DNA of 64,000 bases from the NCBI GenBank assembly GCA_963696505.1, contig CAVOKN010000030.1, forward strand, positions 62,001 through 126,000, written 5' to 3'. Numbering within the stretch: position 1 is the stretch's first letter; each line of letters starts with the position of its first letter. The notes beneath the pieces are model-generated. The model saw nothing but the letters and a program-made list of their open reading frames with translations. It made no database searches and was not told where the DNA came from. The translations under genes were made by a program, and so were the position numbers. Source of the DNA: CAVOKN01 sp963696505 (GTDB lineage: Bacteria > Pseudomonadota > Gammaproteobacteria > Burkholderiales > Rhodocyclaceae). Shown piece by piece: positions 52,980 through 62,656 of the stretch.

Positions 52980-53801
52980 CTAGGCTCGTACCGTCGCCGC
53001 CGCCCGGCAGGGCACCTGAAACACCCGTCCGTCCTCCAGCCTTACCGCCGTCATAGCCCCGCCCCACAGGCAGCCGGAATCGAGCGCGAGCAAACCAGGC
53101 TGGCGGCGGAAGCCGAGGGCCGACCAGTGGCCGCAGATCACGGTATGCGTGGCGCTGGCGCGCCCCGGCACTTCGAACCACGGCAGGTAACCCTCCGGGG
53201 CGCGCTCCGGCGGTCCCTTGTGCCGGAATTCCATGGCGCCTGCCGGCGTGCAGAAGCGCATACGTGTCATGACATTGACGATCACTCGCAGCCGGTCCCA
53301 GCCAGCCAGATCGTCCGCCCAGTAGTTGGGCTCGCTACCGTACATGTGCGCCAGGAAATCGCGGTAGCGAGCCGACGTGAGTGCGGCGGACGCCTCCGCT
53401 GCAAGCGCAAGCGCCTTGGCCACCGACCATTGAGGCAACAGCCCGGCATGGACAATGACATAGCCATCGTCAACGTGGAGCAACGGCTGCGCCCTCAGCC
53501 AGGCCAGCAGCTCGTCGCAGTCGGGCGCATTGAGAATGGCGTCGAGCGTGTCCTCCTTGTGCCGCTTGCCGTGGCCTTCCGCCACCATCGCCAGGTGCAG
53601 GTCGTGGTTGCCCTGCACCGTGAGGGCCGCCGCGCCGAGCGACTTCACGAAGCGCAGCACCTCCAGCGAAGCCGGCCCACGATTGACCAGATCGCCGACG
53701 AACAGCAGGCGGTCGCGAGCGGGCGAGAAATCGAAACTCCCCAGCAGCCGCTGGAGTTCGGCGAAACAGCCCTGCACGTCGCCTATGGCGTAGGTGGCCA
53801 T
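52980..53801 (-). CDS. apaH: Bis(5'-nucleosyl)-tetraphosphatase, symmetrical
   Basis: 273 residues. Metallophosphatase splitting Ap4A to two ADP and removing Np4A caps from RNA. Motifs: YAIGDVQGCFAELQRLLGSF, LLFVGDLVNRGPASLEVLRF, LTVQGNHDLHL and VICGHWSALGFRR. The ATG at 53801 gives the family start; the upstream frame extension contains REP-like repeats. Confidence 0.96.
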   Translation of the reverse strand: MATYAIGDVQGCFAELQRLLGSFDFSPARDRLLFVGDLVNRGPASLEVLRFVKSLGAAALTVQGNHDLHLAMVAEGHGKRHKEDTLDAILNAPDCDELLAWLRAQPLLHVDDGYVIVHAGLLPQWSVAKALALAAEASAALTSARYRDFLAHMYGSEPNYWADDLAGWDRLRVIVNVMTRMRFCTPAGAMEFRHKGPPERAPEGYLPWFEVPGRASATHTVICGHWSALGFRRQPGLLALDSGCLWGGAMTAVRLEDGRVFQVPCRAAATVRA

Positions 53802-53838
53802 GTCAGTTCCCTCCGCAGGGCATGAATCGTATGAATTG

Positions 53839-53964
53839 CTTCCTCCCCCCGCCGTCGGGGGGAGGGCCGGGGTGAGGGGGAGTCGCCTTGCCCGGATCAG
53901 CCTTATTGCTACCGCCGAAGCCCCCTCACCCTGCCCCTCTCCCCGCAAGCGGGGCGAGGGAACC
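53839..53964. repeat. Inverted pair of REP-like elements in the apaH/polysaccharide gap
   Basis: 53839-53882 and 53921-53964 are opposite-orientation relatives of the REP family at 13861-13994 (core CCCTCACCC then CCCCTCTCCCCGC hairpin). The intergenic region 53802-54208 (407 bp) holds nothing else recognisable; both neighbouring genes are on the minus strand, so this region separates the 3' end of the polysaccharide cluster from apaH. Confidence 0.78.
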
Positions 53965-54208
53965 GTTATGCGAAACTGATACGACCTTCATGCGTTTATC
54001 CTGGTTCCCTCCCGCTTGGCGCTCCATGTTCGACCGTGGCCGGTGGCCTCCGCATCCTGCGCAGGTCTCGATTCTGCCCTGAATTCCAACAGCGCTCAGC
54101 CATCAATCGACCGCCCCTCACTCTCCCCCCCGGAACTGGAGAAGTCGGAACTGCTTCGAATGGCGCGGCGTGCGGATTCCGTGTCGAGGCTCCGTGAAAT
54201 CCGCCGGA

Positions 54209-56032
54209 TCAGTCATCCTGGGCCGCATACTCGGGCACGAAGGCTTGGAGTCGGGCCTTGACCGCCGCCGGATCGCTGCCCGGCGCATTCAGCCAGGCAT
54301 GGAGTTCGGCGAGCCAAGCGTCGTCGTGGGACTCGCGCGCCTTGGCCACCCGCAGCTTGGGATGGGGTGTGGCCAGCGTCAGTTCGCCGTCGGCCAGCAG
54401 TTCCTCATAGAGCTTCTCGCCGCGACGCAGACCGGTGAACTTGATGCGGATGTCGTCCTCGCTGAAACCGGAGAGCCGGATCAGGTCGCGCGCCAGATCG
54501 ACAATCTTCACCGGATCCCCCATGTCGAGTACGAAGATCTCGCCGCCCTCGCCCATCAATCCGGCCTGGAGCACGAGCTGCGCCGCCTCGGGAATCAGCA
54601 TGAAGTAGCGGACGATTTCGGGGTGCGTCACCGTCACCGGCCCGCCACGGGCTATCTGCTCGCGGAACTTGGGGATCACGCTGCCGGTGCTGCCCAGCAC
54701 GTTGCCGAAGCGCACGGTGACGAAACGCGTGCCGCCGTTGCCCTGCAACTGCTGCACGACCCGCTCGGCGAGGCGCTTGGTGGCACCCATGACATTCGTC
54801 GGATTGACGGCCTTGTCGGTGGAAATCAGCACGAAACGCTCGACCCCGTGCCGCTGCGCGGCGGCCGCCAGCGTCCAGGTGCCGAGCACGTTGTTGCGCA
54901 CCGCCTCGGCGCTGTTCTCGTTCTCCATCAGCGGCACGTGCTTGTAGGCCGCCGCATGGAACACCACGCGCGGAGGATGCTCGGCCAGGATTGCATCCAT
55001 TCTGGCTGCGTCGCGCACATCGCCGATCACAGCAACCACTAACGCGGAGAGACCCGCTCCGGCGAACTCCTGCTCCATGCGATAGAGGGAGAACTCGGAG
55101 CTCTCCACCATCACCAGCCGCGACGGCGCGAAACGCGCGATCTGGCGGCACAGTTCCGAGCCGATCGAGCCGCCTGCACCGCTCACCAGAACCACGTTCG
55201 AGCCCAGCAGCGCGTGCAGGCCGGCGTCATCGAGCTGCACCCGCTCGCGCCCCAGCAGATCCTCCAGCTCGACCTTGCGGATCGCCGATACGGCGACGCG
55301 CCCCGACATCAGATCGTCGTAGGATGGCACGGTCAGCACCTTGAGGCCGGCACCGACGGCGAGCTCCGCCGCCCGCCGCCGCTGCGTAGCAGTGGCCCTG
55401 GGCATTGCGATCACCGCATGCCTGACTTCGTGGCGCTCGGCGACAGCGCCGATCTCCGACAACTGGCCGAGCACCGCCACGCCCTGCAGGTGCCGGCCAC
55501 GCTTGGCCGAATCGTCGTCCAGCAGGCCAACCACCCGCCATTCCGGGTTTGCCGACAGGGCGCGCAGCAGCGAAGCGCTGGCCGCTCCGGCGCCCATGAC
55601 GAGGACCGGCTCGGTACCGAGTTCTCCCAGCGAGAGCAGGTGTCCGTCCTTCCAAGATCGATAGGCAATGCGCGCCCCGCCCATGACCATGACGAGCAGC
55701 ATGGGGTGCAGCACCAGCACAGAGCGGGGAACATCGGCCAGCCGGGCGATCATGAACAGCACCAGCGGCACGATCACCGCAGCGGCGCCCACCGCGAAGA
55801 CGATGCGCTTGAGGTCCGGCAGGCTGGCGAAGCGCCACATGCCCCGATAAAGGCCAAAGTAGCGGAAAGACAGGGCGTGCACCAGCAGCGCCCAAGGCAG
55901 CGACACGCCGATCGCCCCGCGCGCCATGTCCGGCAGAGCGAAGTTGTAGCGCAGAAGGAACGACGCCACCCACACCGCCGCAACGGCGCACAGGTCGAAG
56001 GCGACCACCAGCCAGACCCGCCAGTTCAGCAC
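54209..56032 (-). CDS. WbpM/CapD-type nucleoside-diphosphate-sugar dehydratase/epimerase
   Basis: 607 residues. Four N-terminal membrane helices (about 5-110), a CoA-binding-like domain (VLVMGAGAASASLLRALSAN), then the SDR catalytic domain: VLVSGAGGSIGSELCRQIAR (NAD), HAAAYKHVPLMENENSAEAV and STDKAVNPTNVMGATKR (active-site Lys). Homologues convert UDP-GlcNAc to UDP-4-keto-6-deoxy sugars for O-antigen. Last gene of the cluster, 35 bp downstream of the initiating transferase. Confidence 0.93.
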   Translation of the reverse strand: MLNWRVWLVVAFDLCAVAAVWVASFLLRYNFALPDMARGAIGVSLPWALLVHALSFRYFGLYRGMWRFASLPDLKRIVFAVGAAAVIVPLVLFMIARLADVPRSVLVLHPMLLVMVMGGARIAYRSWKDGHLLSLGELGTEPVLVMGAGAASASLLRALSANPEWRVVGLLDDDSAKRGRHLQGVAVLGQLSEIGAVAERHEVRHAVIAMPRATATQRRRAAELAVGAGLKVLTVPSYDDLMSGRVAVSAIRKVELEDLLGRERVQLDDAGLHALLGSNVVLVSGAGGSIGSELCRQIARFAPSRLVMVESSEFSLYRMEQEFAGAGLSALVVAVIGDVRDAARMDAILAEHPPRVVFHAAAYKHVPLMENENSAEAVRNNVLGTWTLAAAAQRHGVERFVLISTDKAVNPTNVMGATKRLAERVVQQLQGNGGTRFVTVRFGNVLGSTGSVIPKFREQIARGGPVTVTHPEIVRYFMLIPEAAQLVLQAGLMGEGGEIFVLDMGDPVKIVDLARDLIRLSGFSEDDIRIKFTGLRRGEKLYEELLADGELTLATPHPKLRVAKARESHDDAWLAELHAWLNAPGSDPAAVKARLQAFVPEYAAQDD

Positions 56033-56066
56033 CCTGACGCCTCGCGATCGATGACCTGGCCGCGGC

Positions 56067-57047
56067 TCATCGCCCAGGCGTCCCGCATTTCCGCCAACGG
56101 GTCTCGACCGCCCAGAGCAGCGCCGCGTACAGCGCAGCGACGAGAGTCAGCCCCGAAAGAGCGGCGGGACTGGTGCGCAGGGCAAGCGCCGTCGCAGCCG
56201 CCGCCGCCATCAGCGGCCACTCTGCCGCGATCAGCCTGCGGTGCGACCACCCGGATCGAACCAGCTTCTGATACGCGTGTTCCCGATGCGCGTGCCAGAC
56301 CTTCTCGCCGCGCAGCGCGCGGCGCACCAGCGTGACCGTGGCGTCCACGACGAAGGGCGAAAACACGAGCAGCGGAAACCACCAGGACCAGACGCCTTGG
56401 GCAATACCTGCCACGCCGAGCGCGCTGGCCAGGAAGCCGAGGGGAATCGATCCGGCATCGCCCATGAACACCTTCGCCGGCGGGAAGTTGAACATCAGAA
56501 AGCCACCCGCCGCGGCGGCAATCATCAGCGGCGGGACGGCAAGGTCCGCGGCACCGGCCAGCACCGACGCAACCGCGTAGGCACCGAACCCGGCAACCGC
56601 CATCCCCCCCGCCATCCCGTCCGCGCCGTCCATGAAGTTGTACAGGTTAGTGATCCACGCAATCGCCAATACCGCCACACCCACCGCCCACAACGGAACT
56701 CCGGGCAGGAGCAGCACAGCGGCCGCAACCGCCGCCGCCAAGTGGGCACCGAATCGAACGACGACCGGAAGTCCCGTCCGGTCATCGATGTAGGACAGCA
56801 ATGAGAGGCAGGCAGCGAGGGCGGCAATCTGCCACAGCACCGAACTCGTCGCCAGCCAGCCTGCAAGCGCCATCGGCACCGCCACCAGACCACCGATGCG
56901 CGGCGTCGGAACGGTATGCAGCGAGCGTGCGTTCGGCTCGTCGATCGCCAGTCGGTGGGCGACGTCAAAGCGCAGCAACGCGGCGAGACCGAGCCAGGTC
57001 AGAAGAAAAGCCGCGCCGGCAATGGTAACGTCCCTCTCATGCAACAT
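56067..57047 (-). CDS. WecA/WbpL-type undecaprenyl-phosphate glycosyl-1-phosphate transferase
   Basis: 326 residues, about ten membrane helices. Polyprenyl-phosphate N-acetylaminosugar transferase signature: ITNLYNFMDGADGMAGGMAV, PPAKVFMGDAGSIPLGFL and the cytoplasmic HAHREHAYQKLVRSG loop. It would start the glycan on undecaprenyl phosphate. Upstream of the dehydratase gene, as in WbpL-WbpM clusters. A 178-bp repeat precedes its start. Confidence 0.93.
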   Translation of the reverse strand: MLHERDVTIAGAAFLLTWLGLAALLRFDVAHRLAIDEPNARSLHTVPTPRIGGLVAVPMALAGWLATSSVLWQIAALAACLSLLSYIDDRTGLPVVVRFGAHLAAAVAAAVLLLPGVPLWAVGVAVLAIAWITNLYNFMDGADGMAGGMAVAGFGAYAVASVLAGAADLAVPPLMIAAAAGGFLMFNFPPAKVFMGDAGSIPLGFLASALGVAGIAQGVWSWWFPLLVFSPFVVDATVTLVRRALRGEKVWHAHREHAYQKLVRSGWSHRRLIAAEWPLMAAAAATALALRTSPAALSGLTLVAALYAALLWAVETRWRKCGTPGR

Positions 57048-57133
57048 GAGTGAAGGCAGTCGTTTTCATGCGGCTGACTGCATTGGGTGGACTCGCAGCG
57101 CCCTTGGCAGACCTTCCGGCACATCCAATCCCG

Positions 57134-57312
57134 AAGCCGGCCGAGCCGGAACCAAAGAGGTGTCCAGCTTCGGGCCGGCCGAAAAACCTGCCATGTACGA
57201 ACAAGGGGAGACGCCCCTTGTATATCCCCCGAGGACGAACAAGGGGGCGAGCCCCCTTGTAAATCCCCCAAGCCCAGCGTCTCTGCAAATCTTCGCTGAA
57301 ATTGTCACGATT
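57134..57312. repeat. 178-bp dispersed repeat, copy 2
   Basis: Near-identical to 47632-47809 from AAGCCGGCC to ATTGTCACGATT. The second hairpin is a perfect ACAAGGGGGC-GA-GCCCCCTTGT here. Both copies have the same orientation relative to the minus-strand genes and lie between a 3' end upstream and the start of the next gene (here the epimerase and the WecA-like transferase). Confidence 0.88.
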
Positions 57313-57382
57313 GCGCTGTTAAGAAGCCAAGGCTCGTCCGGGATGCAGCATCCGTGCACTTTGGACGAACGCACGCGAGATA

Positions 57383-58339
57383 TCAATGCTTCGCCACGCC
57401 ACGCATCCACGCCGCCGTCTCGGACAGCCCCTCCGACATGGAAAACGGCGGCCGCCAGCCCGCCCGGGGCAGATGCTCCATGCGCAGCACGAGCGATCCG
57501 AGCAGGCGCTCAGCCTCGTCGCGACGCCCAAACAAAGCAAGGCCTGCACGCAGCAGCGACGGCGGCACGGGCAACAGGCGCGCCCGGCCGCCGCACGCGA
57601 TTGCGATGCGGCTGACCAGTTCGGCGGTGGAAACATCCTCGCCATCGGTGACGAAGCACGCCTTCCCCGCCAGCGCCGGCGACTCGATCGAAAAACGGAT
57701 GGCATCGGCCAGGTTGCCCACGAATACGAGACTGCGCCGGTTGTGGACCGCAGCGAAGGGCAGGGGAATGCCCCGCGCCGCCAGGCGCATCAGACGCGCG
57801 AAATTGGCCCGCACACCGGGGCCGTAGACGAGGGGAGGACGCAGAACCGTCACCGACATCGGACCGAAGGCACCGGGCGCCAGCAACGCGACTTCGGCCT
57901 CGCGCTTCGAGATACCGTGGGCATCGTCCGGATGCGCCGGTGCGTCCTCGCCAAGCCCTTCCTCACCCGACGACTCGCCGACCGCCTTGACCGAACTCAT
58001 GAACACGAACCGGCGCACGCCAGCCGCCGCGGCCGCCCGCGCCAGTGCAGCGGTGGCATCCACGTTGACACGGCGGTATTCGGCGAGCGGGTCGGCAAGT
58101 GTGTCGTGCATGACGTGGGCACGTCCCGCCAGATGAACCACGGCGTCAACGCCATCCAAGGCTGCCGACCAGTCGGACACCTCAGCCAAATCACCCATCG
58201 GGAGCCACGTCACGCCGGCCAATGGCGCCTCGTCGAGCCCCCTTCGCACGACTGCATTCACTAAGGTACCAGCGGCGGCCAGGCGGGTGACGGTGCGCCG
58301 ACCGACAAAGCCTGTGGCGCCGGTGACAATGACCCTCAT
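57383..58339 (-). CDS. NAD-dependent sugar epimerase/dehydratase (UDP-GlcNAc 4-epimerase-like)
   Basis: 318 residues. SDR: MRVIVTGATGFVGRRTVTRL (NAD), VVHLAGRAHVMHD, FMSSVKAVGE and HGISKREAEVALL (YxxxK replaced by G-I-S-K; the Tyr position has Gly in HGISK). This resembles the WbpV/WbuB class, in which UDP-GlcNAc or GDP-sugars are 4-epimerised. The missing Tyr should be noted. Followed by the WecA-like gene, as in wbpV-wbpL. Confidence 0.8.
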   Translation of the reverse strand: MRVIVTGATGFVGRRTVTRLAAAGTLVNAVVRRGLDEAPLAGVTWLPMGDLAEVSDWSAALDGVDAVVHLAGRAHVMHDTLADPLAEYRRVNVDATAALARAAAAAGVRRFVFMSSVKAVGESSGEEGLGEDAPAHPDDAHGISKREAEVALLAPGAFGPMSVTVLRPPLVYGPGVRANFARLMRLAARGIPLPFAAVHNRRSLVFVGNLADAIRFSIESPALAGKACFVTDGEDVSTAELVSRIAIACGGRARLLPVPPSLLRAGLALFGRRDEAERLLGSLVLRMEHLPRAGWRPPFSMSEGLSETAAWMRGVAKH

Positions 58340-58479
58340 GCGATGGGCACCGGCCGGTGCGGCGCAAGGCGATCGAACCCAACCCCGACCGGATCCGCAA
58401 TTGGTCGCTCGAAAGCCTGCTCGCCGGCGACGGAATTGCAATTCCGTCTGACCTGCAGTGGTTGGGCGCGCCTCATGGG

Positions 58480-59640
58480 TCACCCCGAAGAGAGGCCATC
58501 CTCACCAAGCACCCGATCATAAACCGCCAATGTTCCGGAGATCATCTTCTCCAGCGAGAACTCACCGGTCGCGCGACGGTAGCCTGCCTCGCCCAGACGC
58601 TTACTCAACGCTTCGTCGTCCAGGAGCGTATTGATAGCCCGGGCGAGCGCCTCGGGAGACCGCGGCGGCACCACGATTCCGGTGACTCCGTCCTGATTCA
58701 CGTAAGTGACCCCGTTGTGCAGCTCGCAGCACACCACGGGCTTGCGGCAAGCCATCGCCTCCAGCTGGACCAGACCGAACTGCTCGCTGCGCTCCACCGA
58801 AGGCAGGCAGAAGACATCCGCCGCATGGTAGTAGGCCGGCATGTCCGCATCCGGGACGCGCCCCAGGAAATGCACCCTGTCACTCACTCCGGCGTCCCGC
58901 GCGACGCCGCGCAAAGCATTGGTCAGAGGCCCGGAACCGCCGAGAAGCAGCAGGCCCTGGATCTCGCGCATGGCACGGATCAGATACTCGAATCCCTTAT
59001 AATAGACGTGTCGCCCGACAGCGAAAATCAACCGCTTCGACCCATAGGACGCTCTAAGCCAGGCTGCACGATCCAACAGCGCCCCGTTCGCCTCATAGAC
59101 CCGATAGTCAATGCCGTAGGGAACGACCTTCCGGCGCTCCAACGGGCATGCTTGGACCTGAGTCGAGGACTCGAAATGGGCCGGCGTCGCGGCGATCACG
59201 GCGCCGGCGCGGGCTAGCAGGCGATCGACGAAAGGCCGGTAGAGGGTCAGGAGCTTCTCCTGCCGCACGATATCGCTGTGCCAGGAGATCACCACCTTGG
59301 TAGCGCGCGGAAACAGGACCGTGGCAAGGTGGGACAGTGGATCGGGAAAGTGCAGGTGAATGATGTCGTAGTGGTGCCGGCGCTCGAGCCTGCGCGCCTG
59401 CCACAGGAGTTGGGGAGAGAGCGCGGTGCTGGCGATCAGCCCCCACGATGGCGCGCGAAAGACCGTGTAACCATCGCGGACCTCCTCCATGGGTCCACCC
59501 AGCGAGTCGGCGGCAACCAGATTGTCCACCTGCATGTGGTTTTTGAGGCCGGCCAGGAGCGAACGAACATGACGCTCCAGTCCGCCGTAGGCGTCCGAGT
59601 CGAACCGTCCGAAATGGAGGACTCTGGTTTCTAGCTGCAT
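58480..59640 (-). CDS. Glycosyltransferase, GT4 family
   Basis: 386 residues from the ATG at 59640 (MQLETRVLHFGRFDSDAYGG). GT-B fold: HFGRFDSDAYGGLERHV near the N-terminus, HSDIVRQEKLL, IFAVGRHVYYKGFEYLIRAM, FLGRVPDADMPAYYHAADVF and SEQFGLVQLEAMACRKPVV (donor-binding Glu pair). Donor and acceptor unknown. Co-directional with the rest of the cluster. Confidence 0.9.
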   Translation of the reverse strand: MQLETRVLHFGRFDSDAYGGLERHVRSLLAGLKNHMQVDNLVAADSLGGPMEEVRDGYTVFRAPSWGLIASTALSPQLLWQARRLERRHHYDIIHLHFPDPLSHLATVLFPRATKVVISWHSDIVRQEKLLTLYRPFVDRLLARAGAVIAATPAHFESSTQVQACPLERRKVVPYGIDYRVYEANGALLDRAAWLRASYGSKRLIFAVGRHVYYKGFEYLIRAMREIQGLLLLGGSGPLTNALRGVARDAGVSDRVHFLGRVPDADMPAYYHAADVFCLPSVERSEQFGLVQLEAMACRKPVVCCELHNGVTYVNQDGVTGIVVPPRSPEALARAINTLLDDEALSKRLGEAGYRRATGEFSLEKMISGTLAVYDRVLGEDGLSSG

Positions 59641-59740
59641 GGTCGATTCGGCGGCATCGGGTGGAAGTCCGGTCGCGGATTCACGCGGTCCGACGTGCAT
59701 CGAATCGCGGGGGATCCGGCGCCGACTGTCCAGCCCGCGC

Positions 59741-60560
59741 TTATCGGGTCCGATCCCCTGACGGAGGCGGCCGCCCCACCGCAGGGAGCACCCGGCGCGC
59801 GCTTCTGGAGGCCCAGCCGGCCATCGTCTTCATCCAGACAGCGTAGGGCTGAGCCAGCCACCACTTCATCGGCAGCCGGCCGTGATGCCGGCGCACGACG
59901 GCCATCGCTTCGCGATAGTGCAAGCGACGCTGTGTGGTCGTCTTCGTATCGGCATGCACCCGATTTACCGCCAGGAACGCATCGACGAAATGCAATGGAC
60001 CGAAGGCCCGCGACAGGCGCCACCAGAGGTCGTAGTCCATGGCCATCTGAAGGGTCTCGTCCAATCCCCCGACACGCTCCCAGGCACTCCGCCGGATCAG
60101 GGTTGCCGGCTGGGACACGATGCACCGGATCGACAGTCGCCTTGCATCGAATGGCTCAACCCACACCGGCTTGCGTTTCCCGCTCCGCTCCAGGAAATCC
60201 CAGGACCGTCCATACACGGCCGGCGCGTCCTTACGATGTTTCCAGCGCCTGAGAGAGTGCGGACAGCGCGCCCGGCAACAGCCAGTCGTCGCTGTTGATC
60301 CAGCAGACAAACGGTGCCCGACCCTTGGCAATACACTCGTTGATCGCCGCTGCCTGCCCCCTGTCCGCGTGGCTGCGCCAGCCCGCCAGGCGATGCTCCC
60401 AGCGTTGAATCACGTCCACCGAGCCGTCCGTCGACCCGCCGTCCGCGACGAACACCTCGAGCGGGACGTCTTGCTGAAAGATCGACGCCAGCGCCTGATT
60501 CAGGTAACGGCCCTGATTGAACGACGGGACGGCGACCGTCACCCGGGCTGCAGCTTGCAT
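59741..60560 (-). CDS. Glycosyltransferase, GT2 family, with a +1 frameshift near 60235
   Basis: N-terminal GT-A part: VTVAVPSFNQGRYLNQALAS, LEVFVADGGSTDGSVDVIQR and VCWINSDDWLLPGA (DxD-type). The frame stops at TAA after ALETS; one base later it continues as KDAPAVYGRSWDF, then GGLDETLQMAMDYDLWWRLS (acceptor ED-like loop). Removing one base (t in tcgtaagg) restores a single 273-codon protein. Either sequence error or a real loss of a sugar transferase. Confidence 0.86.
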
Positions 60561-60563
60561 CGC

Positions 60564-61526
60564 TCAGGCCCTTTGCTCAGCCCGCAGAAAATCCTCATAA
60601 GTCAGCGCCAGCCCCTTGCCCAGCGGCACGTTCGGCTTCCAGCCGAGTGACTTCAGGCGGCTGACGTCCATCAGCTTGCGCGGCGTGCCGTCCGGCTTGC
60701 CCGGGTCGAACTCGATTCGCCCCTTGAAGCCCACCGTCGTGGCGATGCGCTGCGCCAACTCGCCGATGGTCAGGTCCTCGCCGCAGCCGACGTTGATGTG
60801 GGAGAGCATCGGCTGCGTATTGGTCGCATGAATGCTGCGCTCCAGATCCATCACATGCACGCAGGCCTCGGCCATGTCGTCGACGTACAGGAATTCCCGC
60901 CGGGGCGTTCCGGTGCCCCAGATCAGCACTTCAGCTGCGTCGTTCAGCTTCGCTTCGTGGAAGCGGCGGATCAGTGCCGGGATGACGTGGCTGTTTTCCG
61001 GATGGTAGTTGTCCCCCGGCCCGTAGAGGTTGGTCGGCATGACACTGCGAAAGTCAGTCCCGTACTGGCGGTTGTAGGACTCGCACAGCTTGATGCCGGC
61101 GATCTTGGCGATGGCGTAGGGTTCGTTGGTCTGCTCCAGCGTGCCGGTGAGCAGCGCGTCTTCGCGCATCGGCTGCGGGGCGAGCCGTGGATAGATGCAG
61201 CTCGATCCAAGGAACAGCAGCTTCTGCACCCCGGCGCGCCAGGCCTGGTGGATCACGTTGGCCTCGACCATCAGGTTGTCGTAGATGAACTCGGCCGGGT
61301 AGGTGTCGTTGGCGTGGATGCCGCCCACCTTGGCGGCGGCGAGATAGACCTCGTCCGGGCGCTCGGCTTCGAAGAAGGCCCGCACCGCCGCCTGGTCGGT
61401 GAGGTCCAGTTCGGCGTGGGTGCGGGTGACGAGCTTGTCGCGCCCGCGCCGGCGCAACGCCCGCACGATGGCCGAGCCGACCATGCCCCGATGGCCCGCG
61501 ACGTAGATTTTCGGTTCGCCGGGCAC
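60564..61526 (-). CDS. fcl: GDP-L-fucose synthase
   Basis: 320 residues, GTG start. GDP-4-keto-6-deoxy-D-mannose 3,5-epimerase/4-reductase: KIYVAGHRGMVGSAIVRAL, LFLGSSCIYPRLAPQPMRED, NEPYAIAKIAGIKLCESYN (catalytic Tyr-Lys) and MPTNLYGPGDNYHPENSHVI. It lies 8 bp after gmd, forming the standard GDP-fucose pair. Confidence 0.95.
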   Translation of the reverse strand: MPGEPKIYVAGHRGMVGSAIVRALRRRGRDKLVTRTHAELDLTDQAAVRAFFEAERPDEVYLAAAKVGGIHANDTYPAEFIYDNLMVEANVIHQAWRAGVQKLLFLGSSCIYPRLAPQPMREDALLTGTLEQTNEPYAIAKIAGIKLCESYNRQYGTDFRSVMPTNLYGPGDNYHPENSHVIPALIRRFHEAKLNDAAEVLIWGTGTPRREFLYVDDMAEACVHVMDLERSIHATNTQPMLSHINVGCGEDLTIGELAQRIATTVGFKGRIEFDPGKPDGTPRKLMDVSRLKSLGWKPNVPLGKGLALTYEDFLRAEQRA

Positions 61527-61534
61527 GCTCGGCC

Positions 61535-62617
61535 CTACTCGTGGTAGTCGAAGGCGTTGTAGCCGTGCCGCTTGACCAGTTCGTCGCGTTCGGCGGCCTT
61601 GAGGTCCTCGCGCACCATCTCGGCGACCAGCTGGTCGAAGGTGATTTGCGGCACCCAGCCGAGTTTCTCCCGCGCCTTGGTGGGATCGCCGAGCAGGGTT
61701 TCCACTTCCGTCGGCCGGAAGTAGCGCGGATCGACGGCGACGATGCGCCGGCCTTGCGGGTCGATTCCCTGCTCCTCGACGCCTTCGCCGCTCCAGCGGA
61801 TCTGCATCCCCAGCTCGCGGGCGGCGGCGTTGATGAAGTCGCGCACGCTGTACTGCACGCCGGTGGCGATGACGTAATCCTCGGGGTGGTCCTGCTGCAG
61901 CATCAGCCACTGCATCTCGACGTAGTCACGGGCATGTCCCCAGTCGCGCTTGGCGTTGAGGTTGCCCAGGTACAGGCAGTCCTGCAGCCCCAGCTTGATG
62001 CGCGCCATCGCGCGGGTGATCTTGCGCGTGACGAAGGTTTCGCCGCGTACCGGCGATTCGTGGTTGAACAGGATGCCGTTGCAAGCGTAGATGCCGTAGG
62101 CCTCGCGGTAGTTCACGGTGATCCAGTAAGCATAGAGCTTGGCCACCGCGTAGGGGCTGCGGGGGTAGAACGGGGTGGTCTCCTTCTGCGGGACTTCCTG
62201 CACCAGTCCGTAAAGCTCGGAGGTGGAGGCCTGATAGAAGCGGGTCTTCTTCTCCAGCCCCAGGATGCGGATCGCCTCAAGGATGCGCAGGGGGCCAATG
62301 GCGTCCGAATTCGCCGTGTATTCCGGTTCTTCGAAGCTCACCGCCACGTGCGACTGAGCGGCCAGGTTGTAGATTTCGTCGGGCTTCACCTGCTGGATGA
62401 TGCGGACCAGGGAGGACGAATCGGTCAGGTCGCCGTGATGGAGGATGAAGCGCCGGTCCGCGACATGGGGATCCTGGTAGAGGTGATCGATCCGGTCGGT
62501 ATTGAACAGCGAGGTGCGCCGCTTGATGCCGTGAACCTCATAGCCCTTGCCGAGCAGCAGTTCGGCGAGGTAGGCGCCGTCCTGGCCGGTAACGCCGGTG
62601 ATCAAAGCTTTTTTCAT
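61535..62617 (-). CDS. gmd: GDP-mannose 4,6-dehydratase
   Basis: 360 residues. ALITGVTGQDGAYLAELLLG (NADP), HHGDLTDSSSLVRIIQQV, FYQASTSELYGLVQEVPQKE, PYAVAKLYAYWITVNYREA (Tyr-Lys) and GNLNAKRDWGHARDYVE. First step from GDP-D-mannose toward GDP-L-fucose. Confidence 0.97.
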   Translation of the reverse strand: MKKALITGVTGQDGAYLAELLLGKGYEVHGIKRRTSLFNTDRIDHLYQDPHVADRRFILHHGDLTDSSSLVRIIQQVKPDEIYNLAAQSHVAVSFEEPEYTANSDAIGPLRILEAIRILGLEKKTRFYQASTSELYGLVQEVPQKETTPFYPRSPYAVAKLYAYWITVNYREAYGIYACNGILFNHESPVRGETFVTRKITRAMARIKLGLQDCLYLGNLNAKRDWGHARDYVEMQWLMLQQDHPEDYVIATGVQYSVRDFINAAARELGMQIRWSGEGVEEQGIDPQGRRIVAVDPRYFRPTEVETLLGDPTKAREKLGWVPQITFDQLVAEMVREDLKAAERDELVKRHGYNAFDYHE

Positions 62618-62656
62618 CTTGGCCCCTTTAGTCGTAGTAATCCCAACAGTCTAGTG

